DNA of 64,000 nucleotides, from NCBI GenBank assembly GCA_025617375.2, contig JAMYGW020000005.1:434001-498000 (forward strand), given 5' to 3'. Shown here one piece after another: positions 1-12,000 of the stretch. The DNA is from Acarospora socialis. Lineage: Eukaryota > Ascomycota > Lecanoromycetes > Acarosporales > Acarosporaceae. Numbering within the stretch: the first letter of the stretch is position 1; every line of letters starts with the position of its first letter. The notes beneath the pieces were generated by a model, which worked only from the letters and a program-made list of their open reading frames with translations, searched no databases and was not told where the DNA came from. A program made the position numbers and the translations under genes.

Positions 1-3000
1 CAACGAAGAGATGAGTATGGATATCACAAAGGCTGTAGGTGGGATTCTTGCTGCGCAAATCCTCTCCAACGGAAATCAAGAGCAGCCTGTCGGGCAAAGA
101 GGACGCCGGAGTAGTGTTGCTCGCCGTCGATCGTCAGGTCAGGGCTCATCGCTAGGTGATGAGACCATGGATTTTACAGTCGCTATTGGTGAGATCAAAG
201 AGAGTAATCAAAGTGGAGGTCATCTCGAAGAAGATAGCAACATCGACAAAGACGAGGAACTGACTATGGAATTCACAACCGTTCTTGGCGGACTACTGTC
301 GGAGAAGCAAGAAACAATACACTTGAGACCAAGCTATGTTGGAGACGATCAATTAGCCACTCAGCAGTTGTTACATGAAGAACAACGACTTGAAAATACA
401 TCGCCTACTGCTGGAGGAGATCGGATGGATATGACAGATGCTGTCGGCGGCATACTCCCAGAGACAGTAGCAACTCCCCATGTCGGACAAGAACAAGAGA
501 CTGTGGCCATGGACATCACCACGGCTATTGGAGCGATTTTACCAAAGCAGCTGAGTTCTAGTAACAAGTTGCAGGCCAAGGCATTGATGGAAGAGGAGAC
601 TGACGCCGGCCAACTTTCTCCCCTTCAGGTTGAGCGTGTTCTTGCGTCGCCTCCGCGATCTGCACTCTCCAGTCACATTATAACTGTAGCATCTGAGACA
701 GGTAGTCCAAGCCTGACCACTACTAGGACCAGAGCTTCAACTAGAAAGAGCGTCGGCAGCACGCAATCCACCCCAGGAAGGGTTTCAAGACAGACGACCC
801 CGGTCAAGAAGCCCGCAACGCCTTCGAAGCAAGTAACACCTGTGGCACCACGTCCAACAACGCCGGGCAAAACACCGCCGAACAAGAATGTCACTTTTCG
901 TGCGGCGTCTCCGAAGAAGCTTTTCAAGGCGGAAATCAAGAGTTCCCAATCCACGCCATTGTCTAGCAAGCCGAAAGATCTCTTTCAACACAATGCAGAA
1001 ACAGGCGCGACCACGCCAAGCATACTGTTAACACCAAAACCGCGAATGTTGTCGGGACTTGGGATTGACAAACCTGGGCTTGGATCTCCTCGCGTTGCAG
1101 CTTTACTCAACAGACGTGGTTCAATTGGAGAGCAAGCCGAGATATTCACACCGCTGAGCCAAGCTGGGAAGGGCGTTCGCTTCGATGACCCTCGGATTAT
1201 GGAGCAGGAGGTTGAGAGAGAAAGGGAGGAACAACAACGGCGAGAAAGCGGTCGTTTCATTTTGGAGGAAGAGGCAGATGGTCATGTGAATTTGGAGGCG
1301 AAGGATGTAACTATCAATCTTAAGGAGATGATTGAGAGTTTGACGCCAAAGAAGAAAAAGCTCAATGGTCGAAAGAGTTTGCATGTTGGTGCTGCCAAGG
1401 GGATACTGGGCAAAAGACCGGCTGAACTGGACGAAGATGACGAAGATGAGAACGTTACTCCGCAAGGATTGAAGGGAATGGAAGGGAGTCCCGTGAAGAA
1501 CATTAAGCTCCCTGGACCCCTCCCCAAGGTGGAGACGACCGGGAGAGTGACTAGAGCCGTCCGGAAAAGCCTTGATCAGATTGCAGGGATCATTGAGACT
1601 GCGACACCGACAACCGCAGTCTCGCAATCCGAGAAACATGATATCACTACGCCGAAAAACCAAGGTCGTTTCAAAGATGTCGAACCTGCGCCCATTGAAA
1701 TTCCAGTTCCATTTGCGGAGAAGCTCACCGCCGAAGTCCAAGAGGTTGTGGAGCCGGTGGAAGAAGAAGAGCGCATTCACTTACAAGACTTTCTAAACAT
1801 GACCAGTATCCGGTTCATGGAGTTGACCACTACGAAGAGAAGACACACCGTGGCTCCGAACGCTTTGCTCGAGGACACTGCCGGCAACGCATCGACGCTT
1901 GAGGATGGAAAGTCTGGTTCTGGCCGGGATCTTGAAAGCTGTGTTGTTGCAGCAGCTTGCACCGTACCAATGCTTGACCTCTTTCAACATGTAAGCCATT
2001 CGTTCTCAAAGCTCGATAGTACATCAGTCTGCTGACACATGTATAGTCATGCCGTGAACTGAAGAAATACATATCCGAAGGGCGCAGCATCGTCCGGGAG
2101 ATTGAAACTGACACCTTTGAAGACAACCCGCCTCTGTTTCGTGAATACATTTCCGCCGCGCCGGAGGTGAAGGTGATCATGGACAATCAATTCAAGAACG
2201 TCAAGACCCATGCTCGGTTGTCGAGTAAAGCAATGTGGTACGAGTGGCGGATGAAGCTGCTCGATGAATTGAAGAAGGGTCTGAACGCAATTTCGGAGGG
2301 TATGAAGCAAGACGATTCGACACTACGGCAGCAAGAAGAGCTGTTGCAGTCGACATTGCCGCCATTGCTAGCTAAGCATGAGGCCTTGGAACACGAGACT
2401 CAGAAACTGCAGATACACGCTCGAGAACTGGCCAACTGTGACCAGAACGAGCTCAACGACGCAAGACAAAAGCTCCGCGCAACCGAGGACGACATTGAAA
2501 GCAAACGAGCAATGATCGAAGAAATGACCGGTAAGCTGAAAGAGAAAGAAGACGGTATCGAAGCCGTAGTAGAGAGCAAAGAAGAATGTGTCTCGCACAT
2601 CAAAGAAGCCGAGCGAGTACGAGAAGAACACAGAGGCTGGAGCGCCAGCGAAGTATGCCTACTGAAAGGTCCGTTCTTTACCCACAAATCACATGAATCC
2701 AGAACGAGTTAACTAATATGGACTCCTGCAGCCAACGTCGACGCGCTCGAAAAGACCCACGGTTGGACCATTACTGCCGCCTTGGGCACAACACTGACGA
2801 TGACCTACCGCCAAACCCTCCAAATCTCCTTCGATACCGCCACTTTCCTCCCCACCAATCTTCACCCTCCTTCCTCTCCTACTGTACAAACCAAACCGGG
2901 GTCTTCTTCCCCTATCACACTCGTATACATAGCCGACACGCACCCCTTCCATCCCGTCTCTCTCACAACCGAAAGACACTTCTTCCTCAACCTCATCCGC

Positions 3001-3498
3001 ACGCGACTTCAGTCCCTACAGCCGAGTCGGACGAAAGTGAAAGACATGCTCACCTTTATCCAAACGACCTGGTCACTCGCCGACACCATCACGGAAGACA
3101 TCCGCATCCTGAATCTCAGTCACATCACGACTTCCACCATCCTCTCCGATACCGTTCTAGCAGTAAAAGCAATCCTCATCCTCCCCGCGCTGGAACGGAA
3201 GACGAAAGTCGAGGTTCGATTCCTCGTCGATGTTAGTCCTAGCATCTTATCGCCTCCTGATGGTGTCAATGGTGGCGGTAGTGTGACTGGCTTGGAGGGC
3301 GTGCAAGCGAGGGTGGAGAGTGATGCGAAAGTGGTATATGGTGAGAAATACAACGAGGAGAAAATGGGCGAATTCCTTGGGGGCAGGATCGTGGGCGTGG
3401 TCACTGGTGAGGTTGAGAGGGCTGAGGGCAGGGGCAGCTGGGGAGTGGCGGTTGGGGAGTTGGCGGGACGGTTGGGTGTTGGAAGGGGGAAGGGTTAG
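1..3498 (+). CDS. spc7: Kinetochore scaffold Spc7/KNL1 (Spc105), 5' end outside window
   Basis: Outer-kinetochore KMN scaffold that recruits Bub1/Bub3 through phosphorylated MELT repeats and binds the Mis12 complex through its C-terminus. The frame is already open at base 2, so the true start lies upstream; the first Met in view is at 11. Exons are 1-1990, 2047-2668 and 2732-3498. Counting from the Met at 11, MELT-like motifs lie near residues 3 (MDIT), 53 (MDFT), 86 (MEFT), 139 (MDMT) and 167 (MDIT), each followed by an AVGGIL-like tail. A TP/SP-rich basic stretch follows, then the family box around FLNMTSIRFMELTTTKRR (about residue 598). Exon 2 is coiled coil, and exon 3 carries the RWD-like C-terminal domain. 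The second intron uses a GTCCGT donor, chosen because it preserves the family sequence EVCLLK-ANVDALEKTHGW across the junction. Identification is firm; the exact N-terminus cannot be seen. Confidence 0.93.
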
Positions 3499-4567
3499 AC
3501 ATCTGGTGATCGTAGCGGAGGTTAGGCGTGTCGGGAACTGGTTTGATTTAGTTGTATTTGAACGGTCTTTGTCTTTGCTTACGATTTCACACCAACGGTG
3601 TCGTCGCCATTCCTGTCACACAAGAGCTGTCTGAGATAGCAATATTCTTATTCTTATGTTCCACGATGCCTTTATGTTAACGGCGTCACGGTTCAGGGCA
3701 GCGTTGGAGATGAGAAACTAAAATATAGGAAGTACATTAAATACACAAGTCGGACAAAATTGACAACTGCCGCTGGGCCTTTGAGATTGCTTTGCAGAAG
3801 GCATTATTAGCAGCTAACAAGCTTAGTGAGTTTTATAGGGTAAAGGCTACTCTCTGCAATCAGGTTAACATAAAGCATCCCCTGAAGATCTCTCCCTACT
3901 GTAAGCGCCCGAGGAGAGTTCATGGTGCCTGAAGCGTTTCTTGAAGCTACCTTACTTGTATCACAAGTGTTGCACCGGTTTGATTAAACCTTAGGTAAGT
4001 TACTACTACGTGCATAAATTACGTCCCGACACTTCCGTGAAAGAGTAAGGTAGCCTTTACGCTCGGTATTGTATCGTATGTAATTTATTCTGACACTGAT
4101 GACGTAATGCCAACTCGCCGTTGCTGAGCAACATTGTACGCCAAGCTACCCTAACGCCAACGCTGTCTCCCACTTCAACGCCAACCAATGCTCTTAACCC
4201 TGAATATAACCATCAACATTCCTCACACCACATTTACATCTACCAGAGCAGCAGACTGAATCATTCACAGGATCATCAGCTTGTGAGTATTCATCTTCTT
4301 CATGTCCACACACCTTGCTGCCTTACCTAACAGTATCCATATCCCACCGTCGGCGCTATCAGAGCCCAATTTCCCGGTTCGCTTGGAGCTTTGACTGACC
4401 CAGCTAATGCCGTCATAGCAGCCGCTTTTCAAAAACTACCTTACCTTCATAAACCTTCATCTTTTCACTACTATCACTCATCCAACAACCGTTTGCGCAC
4501 TTTCTCCATCCCATCTGCCACGAAGCAAAGCATCAGATCATCGAATCATCGCATATAATCCTCCGAA
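3499..4567. other. Intergenic: Spc7 3' region and Pil1 promoter/leader
   Basis: No gene seen. It holds a perfect 11-bp inverted repeat GTAAAGGCTAC (3840-3850 and 4050-4060) with TACCTTA/TTAGGTA motifs between the arms, then a pyrimidine-rich leader before the Pil1 start. Confidence 0.6.
4283..4333 (+). other. Candidate 5'-UTR intron of the Pil1 gene
   Basis: A 51-nt segment begins GTGAGT, has a CCTAAC branch-like element, and ends CAG, about 235 bp upstream of the Pil1 ATG. These match fungal intron signals. It lies in non-coding leader, so there is no protein check, and RNA reads would be needed. Confidence 0.4.
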
Positions 4568-6199
4568 ATGCATCGCACATATTCCATGCGCCAGTCGCGC
4601 GCTCCCACCGCCTCTCAGATCCAGAACCCGCCTCCTCCAACTTCTACCACCAAGGCTGGTCGACTTTTCGGCAAGAGCGGTATCGGTGAGTAGTAGATGA
4701 TGTGGCACTGCATAGCGATGAGAAACCCGAGCTCTTTTGCGATATATCTCCTTATCACGCTGTTTGCAGTTTGTGCAATTACTTTGTCTAATACTCAATG
4801 CGCGTATATTGGAGAGAGCCACGCAAGGCTCGGGGTCATTATTGCACTTGCTTTGGCTTGATCACCGCAGTCGATCAATTAAGATCGAAGTCTCCTTTCA
4901 CAACGAATCCTCGCATATGAGAAAAGAATTCATAGCCTGCTTTCATATCGTGTTCACCAAGCAGAGAGCTCCGTCGCTTTTACCATAAAAATCTGGTCCT
5001 ATAGATACAATATTGCAGACTAACATTCTTTTCTTCTTTAGGTGGTGCTGGTCATGCCTTCCGCAAATCCGCTGCCGGCGCTTTTGGCCCGGACCTCGCG
5101 AAGAAGCTCTCCCAGCTGGTGAAGATGGAGAAGAACGCCATGCGCAGCATGGAACTCGTCAGCCGAGAGAGGATGGAAGTTGCGGTACGTCATAGTTCAC
5201 AGTAAAGGTTGGGATATGCCAATTCTGATACTTGAGCATAGCAACAACTCTCCATCTGGGGTGAAGGCTGCGACGACGATGTGTCCGACGTTACGGATAA
5301 GCTTGGTGTCTTGATCTACGAGATTGGTGAATTGGAGGATCAATACGTCGACCGCTACGATCAGTATCGTGTGACCATTAAGAGCATTCGCAACATCGAA
5401 GCCTCGGTCCAGCCGAGCAGGGACCGTACGTACGAGCGTTCGTGTCGATAGTGGACATGTACTAACAATGGATTGAAACAGGCAAGCAAAAGATCACCGA
5501 TCAGATTGCGCAACTCAAGTACAAAGAACCCAACAGCCCTCGCATTGTCGTCCTCGAGCAAGAGCTTGTCCGCGCCGAGGCTGAGTCTTTGGTCGCCGAA
5601 GCTCAGCTCTCCAACATCACCCGCGAGAAGCTCAAGGCAGCCTTCACCTACCAGTTCGATGCTCTCCGTGAGCACAGCGAGAAGCTTGCCATTATTGCTG
5701 GTTACGGAAAGTACCTGCTCGAATTGATTGACGATACTCCGGTCACACCCGGCGAGACGAGAGACGCTTATGATGGATACGAAGCTAGCAAAGCGTATGA
5801 GCCTTCCTTGAAATTGATGCAGCAAACATTGCTAACGTCAGCGTGTGCAGTATCATCCAAGACTGCGAAGATGCCCTCACCAACTGGGTCACCTCCAACG
5901 CCGCCGTCAAGCCTAAGCTTTCCACCCGTGCACGTAACCTCTCTCAGCGCCGACACCAGAACCGCGTGCACCGGCAGCCCGGCGAAGGCGTCGACTTGGC
6001 CTCGCAAGATCAACCCATGAAAGGCCAGGAGGGCGGTCTCTGGGTCCCTGCCAACGCGCACCGCGAACACGGCATCGGCGGCTTCGGCGATCAAGATGAC
6101 GAACAGGAAGAGGACGACGAGGAGGAGCACCATCACGTTCAGTCGAGTTTGAACGGAGAGACGAGAGGCCGGGAGGAAGAGAGGGCCGTTGAGGCGTAA
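4568..6199 (+). CDS. pil1: Eisosome core component Pil1/Lsp1 (BAR-domain protein)
   Basis: Pil1/Lsp1 forms the lipid-binding BAR scaffold of eisosomes, the furrow-like plasma-membrane domains of fungi. Exons are 4568-4685, 5042-5184, 5242-5425, 5482-5794 and 5851-6199, giving 368 residues, a normal family length. The N-terminus MHRTYSMRQSRAPTAS and the block GRLFGKSGIGGAGHAFRK are hallmark Pil1 sequence, with exon 1 ending inside that block. The central helical BAR region runs about 55-275 and includes LGVLIYEIGELEDQY and FREHSEKLA-like helices (here DALREHSEKLAIIAGYGKYL). The tail is acidic and His-rich (EQEEDDEEEHHH), typical of Pezizomycotina PilA. Intron 1 is 356 nt, much longer than the other introns. 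The start is fixed by the conserved N-terminus. Confidence 0.95.
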
Positions 6200-7466
6200 G
6201 TGCCGTGCCGAACGAACCTCAACTCGGCTGCTTTTTACTCTCACCTCACTTCACCTCACCTTACCGGATCGCAATTTCATACATTTTATTTACGTCCATT
6301 TTGGGGAACGGTCGTGTTGATTCGTCTGCTTGTTCGTCGCGTAGTGGTGGCCGCGAGCACTACGACGATGAAGAAGGTCATCATGACGGTGGTAATGGTA
6401 GTGATGCGATGATACCAGGCCAGTCTCAACAACATTCGGCCATCTCCAATATTCTGCCATCTTCTGTTGGTCGACTCTTTTCCTAGAACCATGTTCCATT
6501 TTTCGGATTCTCGAGAGCATCGACGCTGTTTTAATACCGAAGCGGGGGAAGAATGGTGGGAAGGGTAGATATAGTAGCGAGTGTGTGGTGGGAGAGGCAC
6601 GAGGGCTAAGTTTTAATAGTTAGAAGTTTTTCTTGTAGCCATGTCTGTCAATCAATCATAAAGCTGCGTGTCTACCTCTCAGTCTCGGACTTTTCTCTAT
6701 AAATTACTGTGGGCCATTGAGTGGATAGGCACCAGCCACCTGAGAGGACGACGACATCGCCAATCTACTTAACCTGTGGCTGTTACCACACGGACTAATT
6801 CTCTGAGAGAACATGTGAAATAGGAAATATCATGCCGTGGCCCTATTCGCAGAGGACTTTGTGTTCAGTAGTTTTGTGGAATGGTTCCATGGCGATGTTT
6901 ACGAAGTACTCCTAGGAAGGTTTACGGTGTTCTACTAAGTAATACTCCATGATAGTACCTTAGTAGATGACTTGATAGAGACTTATTGAATAATAACGAA
7001 TAAACTGGGTCAATCGCGTTGCTTACCTCAGGCGCTCAATCACTCACTTGATGCACAGTGTGCAGAGGCAAGCGAGAGCTGCATCAATGCACAAGGAACA
7101 TAAACATCCCAGAGCCAACCGCAGCAACATCTCAACTCAACTATTTACTCCGTACATCATGCACTCCGTTGCCGTGCATCCATCATTCACATCCACTGCG
7201 GCAATGGATCTTGTTACACGACCAATCTCCGACAACAGGCATCACTACTTTGCCCACCCAAACCTGACAGACACATACAAATATAAACGTTGTATGGCCC
7301 CAGGGTCGCCCAACCTCCACCTCCACCTCCATCTCAACCACCCTCCACCCCAGCCACCATCCGCGCACCACCCAACCTCACCCTTTCGTCGCAACGGCGT
7401 TTAATAATCAGCACCAATCTTTCTGCCCGATAAAGCTGGCCACTATCGTCCGCATCCGGTCGCAAC
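6200..7466. other. Intergenic: no gene seen
   Basis: 3' region of Pil1 followed by AT-richer sequence (about 6600-7030), then C-rich promoter-like sequence ahead of the next gene. Short ORFs on both strands lack codon structure or recognisable domains. Confidence 0.6.
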
Positions 7467-8601
7467 ATGTCCTGGCTCCGCCGCCTCTCTCGCGACCGCA
7501 GCTCGAAATCCGAACACGAGCACAACATGCCCAACTTCCGCAGCTCGACCTCGTACGACGACAACCCGAACACGCCGCCCTTCCGCAAAGACACGCAATA
7601 CAGCCCGCAGGCGTCGCAAGACGTGCTGACCTACCGCCGCTCGATCCCGTTGCAGGACTCGCACGGCAACAACACGCCGCAGCGACAACCCGGGTCGAGC
7701 GACGCGATGATGACGATGCACGGCGGCGGCGTCGGCGTCGGTGCTTCGACGAGGGTGGAGCCGACGCCGGATCCGTTGACCAGGGCCTTCAACGAGGCCA
7801 TCAAGCCGTACGTCGAGCAGATCGAGACCATGGACGCTCAGATGGCCGATCTGCATCTGCGCATCCAGCAGCTGGAGGATGAACGGTCGGAGATTCACTC
7901 GTGGATCGACAAACGCGGCTTTCGACCTGGTATGCTCCCTCCCTGCCTCTCCACCCTCTACCACGCTCCAACCCCCAACCTCCTCCCACTTCCATCTCCA
8001 CCAAACCCCCCATCTTCTCTCCCACCCGCAGAGCCGACCACCTCACTAACCCAACCCCACCCCCCAAACAGACGTGCCCCCCCACATCGCCAAAGCCATG
8101 GACGCCCAACCGGACAGCGCGCAAACGTTGAACTTCCAACTCGACCGCAAAATGACGATGGTGAACTACGACCTCCACCGACTACAAGACGCGCTGAACG
8201 ACGCCCTCTCGCCCACCTACTTCGTGCAGGCGCTATCGACCCTCATCCCCGACCTCGAGCGGCTGAGCGCGCTGCCCGGCGGGGCCAAGTTCGCCTTCGA
8301 GCTGCTGCTCAAGCTGGCCGGCAACCTGAACTCGCACGGCGGCGCGGCGCCCAGCACGCCCGACGACAGCGCCGACTTCTACGACCGGCTCGACGAGGTC
8401 ATGGTCGATGTCGTCCGGGCCCGGCTCGAGCAGGGCGAGGAGTGGAGCGTGCAGCGGGATGTCCGCCGCATGGAGAAGACGGCGGGCTATTTGCGTAGCT
8501 ATAATGGCGTCGAGGGCTATTTTCCGAGGAGTTTGAGGGCGATGGGCAATGAGGTCAATTTGAGGAATGCGGCCGGGGGTGCGGGTGCGGGGAGGGCGTA
8601 G
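7467..8601 (+). CDS. Uncharacterised coiled-coil protein
   Basis: Two exons, 7467-7929 and 8072-8601, encode 330 residues; the intron is C-rich and starts GTATGC, ends ACAG. The joint restores RGFRP-DVPPHIAKAM. The N-terminal 100 residues are polar and low complexity (MSWLRRLSRDRSSKSEHEHN, then Gly/Thr-rich). Residues about 105-155 form a coiled coil (EQIETMDAQMADLHLRIQQL). The C-terminal 175 residues are helical and include LQDALNDALSPTYFVQALST and RRMEKTAGYLRSYNGVEGYF. No signal peptide or membrane segment is evident. I do not recognise the family. High GC and C/G at third codon positions support coding. The role is unknown. Confidence 0.75.
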
Positions 8602-9075
8602 GGAGGTAGGTGGTCGTGGGTGTGTGGATGTGGCCGTTGAGGGAGACTGGAGGGATGTCGTTGTGCTTGTGCTTGTGGTTGTCTGGCCTCTTTTGCGTGA
8701 CGATGGCGGCTGTATATGCTTGTGGGGTGTTGAGATGGGTTGGCGAAGAAGGCGTGCAAAGGATCCGAAACGTCGCACCCAGTTCAGGAGTGGATACTCT
8801 TTACGACGGACACGAGGGAATGAACACATGAGCTCTTAGATGGTTTCGATCCGTCCGATGCGGTGCCAGATCACTGCTATATAATCGCCCTATGTAATAC
8901 CTAGCTAGGAGAATACTTGTCCCCCGGAATCCTGATCAAGAAAGCCGTCCAAGCTCAAGCCCTGAACCGGGCAAACCGGTCGTTGCCTCGATGCAGCTAA
9001 AACTCCAAACCTTAATTCTCTCAACCGTCTCTATTTACTGCCTTCTACCGTTGTACGCCAAAGAGACCCTCACCA
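8602..9075. other. Intergenic between convergent genes
   Basis: Shared 3' flank of the coiled-coil gene (+) and the ABC transporter gene (-). Nothing else is visible. Confidence 0.6.
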
Positions 9076-12000
9076 TCACCCGCTGCCGCCTCCACCATCT
9101 CCCGAAATAATCTCTTCCAACCTCTCCCTCTCTCCACTCTCCCTCACCATCCTCCAAAACGCCCCCTTCGCCTCCAACAGCCGCCTCGGCTCCCCATACT
9201 CCACCGCCCTCCCGTCACTCATGACTAGAATGCGATCAAAGTCCGCAATGGTGCTCAGCCGATGCGCGATGACCAACAGCGTGCTATCACCAAACTCCTC
9301 CCGGATGCTCCGTTGGATCAGCACGTCCGTGTGCATGTCGACGGCGGAGGTGGCTTCGTCGAGGACCATGATCTTGGGTCGGGACACGATGGCGCGGGCC
9401 AGGCAGAGGAGTTGGCGCTGGCCTTGCGAGAGGTTGAGGCCGCCTTCGGAGATGCGGGATTTGAGGGAGGTGAAGATGTTCGTGTTGGCGTCGGCGTCAA
9501 CGGCAGTGGGGGTGGTGGTGCCGCTTGCGCTTGCGACGGGAGGCTCGTTGCGGGAGGTGGAGCCCGAGCTGCGGATGAGGTGCACGCGCTCGAGAGCGTC
9601 GCGGAGTTCGGCGTCGGTGTGCTGGTCGAAGGCGTCGAGGTTGCTGCGGACCGTGCCGGAGAACAAAACGGGATCTTGGGGGATGATGGCGAGTCGGCAG
9701 CGGAGGTCGTGCAGTTTCATCTTTGAGATGTCGACGCCGTCGATGCTGATTGTGCCCGAGCGCGCTTCCAGGAAGCGGAAGAGAGCAAGCGTGAGGGATG
9801 ACTTTCCGGCGCCCGTTCGTCCCACGACGCCGACCCGCTGGTTTCGTTCGACTTTAAAAGTCAAGCCTTTTAGAACCGGCGGCAGATCAGGCGCGTAGGC
9901 CGCGACTAGATTGTCGACTTCAAGGCGGCCTTCGGTAGGCCACGCGGCAGGTGCGTCGTTGCCGGATAGATCCTCGGTGGCTATACCCGAGTAATCCACA
10001 ACCCGCTCGGTGGCGTTCATGTTCAGCTCCATGTTGGCATATTGCCGGAGCGTCCAGACGACGGCAGTGGTGTATTGGAGAGCAAATCCTAGTGCGAACC
10101 CCGCGAGAGCTGCATCGATATCCTTCGTTAATACTATGACGCCAGCCACCACAATCGCAAATACGGCACCGACAATGTTGAGCCGAAAACCCATCCATCT
10201 GTTAAACAGCCATAGATACCAGTAAGTCCTCGCATGATCATCAATCTTGGCAAACATCCTTTCCACGTAGGTTTCGGCTTTATCGAAGGCTCGGATCGTA
10301 CCGAGACCGGTCAGTGCAGAGCCAAACTGTTCGAAGATGGGTGACTTGGCGTTGCTCTCCAGTCTCTTGACTTCCCTGGCGCCTACCAAGTAATGCGAGG
10401 CGAAATGTAGACAAATCAGCACCAAAACGACGGCGAAGAGTATCATGTATGGTGACACGAATAGGCCAGCGATTATGATTCCCATGAGTTGCAGCACATT
10501 GTACAGCATGAATCCCATATCGGCTGCCATCCGCGAGTCGATCACATCAAAGTCAGCAGTGAATCGATTGAGAACGCGGCCAACAGGAACGGTATCAAGC
10601 CATCGGAGAGGTGCTCGCAGTACCGTATGTGTCAGCTTTTCGAAGAGTGTGCGAGATGCTCTGATGGATCCGTAGAACACCCAGAGGTAGCGCAAAGTTC
10701 CCAGGGCGCATATCACAACCGACAAGCCCACATAGATGCCGAGATAAAACCAAAGGTCGTCGTTCTCGTCTGCGGATGCCTGGACAGAGGCAACATACTG
10801 AAGGTTTGTGCGGTGATATGAAATGTGTCGTGCCAAGACCGACTCGGATTCATAAGATCTGGTCCATAGACTTACCCACCATGACTGGATGAAGCTGTCA
10901 GTACACCGAAACCAACAAGTGAGAGAGATGCGTACCCTTCCGAGAACAAGAGCCATGTAGGCTGTATAAGTCACGAGAACCGAAATCCAAAACCAAGAAC
11001 CACCACTAGATTTGAAATACTCTTTGTAGACCCCCAGTTTGATCGAACCTGTTTCCCGCTGCTCCTCTTCTGTAAACTTCTTGGGAAGAGCGTTCACCAT
11101 GTTGTTCAATTCGCTGTCATCGACCTTGATAACTTTCTCGCTGCGCTTATGGAGGAGATTCTGTACGCCCTGCAGGCCTTCCACCTGGAGAACTGCTTCC
11201 ACTTCCGTTTCTTCTTCCCCTTCGAATTTAGTCTCTCGCTTCAAGATATCCGCTAGGCTTCCAGTACGCTTCAGATCCGTCACGAACCCGGCGTGCTCGA
11301 CAGTACCCTCGCCGAGATGTACGCTATATGCCGTTTTAGGAAGACACAACGCGACATGGTGAGTGACGAGGATCCGAGTTCTTCCCTTGCCAAGATCGCC
11401 AGTAAGGGCTTCATCGAACAGATAACGCCCCACGTGTGCATCCACGGCGCTGAAGATATCATCGAGGATCAATATGCCGGCACGCGAATATAAAGCACGT
11501 GCAAATGTTACTCGCCACCGCTGACCTCCGCTCAGGTTGATGCCATTAGCCCCTATCTCAGTTGATTCGCCGTCCGGCAGCATGTCAAGATCCTTTTCCA
11601 GCGCACAAGACGAAAGAACCTTGTGATATCGTCGACCATCAAACGGCAGCCCAAAGAGAATGTTGTCTCTGATAGTCGCATTCTCGATCCACGGAATCTG
11701 GGAAACGAAGGCAATAGCGTTCGAAATGATCCAATCCTCGCGCGTCGCCTTGTGGTCATAACGATCGTGCAACGATGGTGCTCTTGGAACTTTAACGGTC
11801 CCTCCCAGTACATCTGCCTCACCGAGCAGACTGGCCAACAGCAGACTCTTCCCCGAACCCGTCCTCCCAGATATAACGCTGAGCTCTTTGTCGGGAAAAT
11901 TGAGATTTAGATTCCTTAGAAGGTATCTATCATCAGACTCTTCCGGATCATCGGCTGGCCAGGCTACTGTAGCGTTGTCGAAAGATATAGTATCTCCCTG

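Noticed and set aside
1121-1780. 219-codon minus-strand ORF
   Set aside because: Antisense shadow inside the Spc7 exon.
3205-3235. GGTTCGATTCCTCG resembles a tRNA B box
   Set aside because: It lies inside the Spc7 coding exon and no matching A box or cloverleaf is present.
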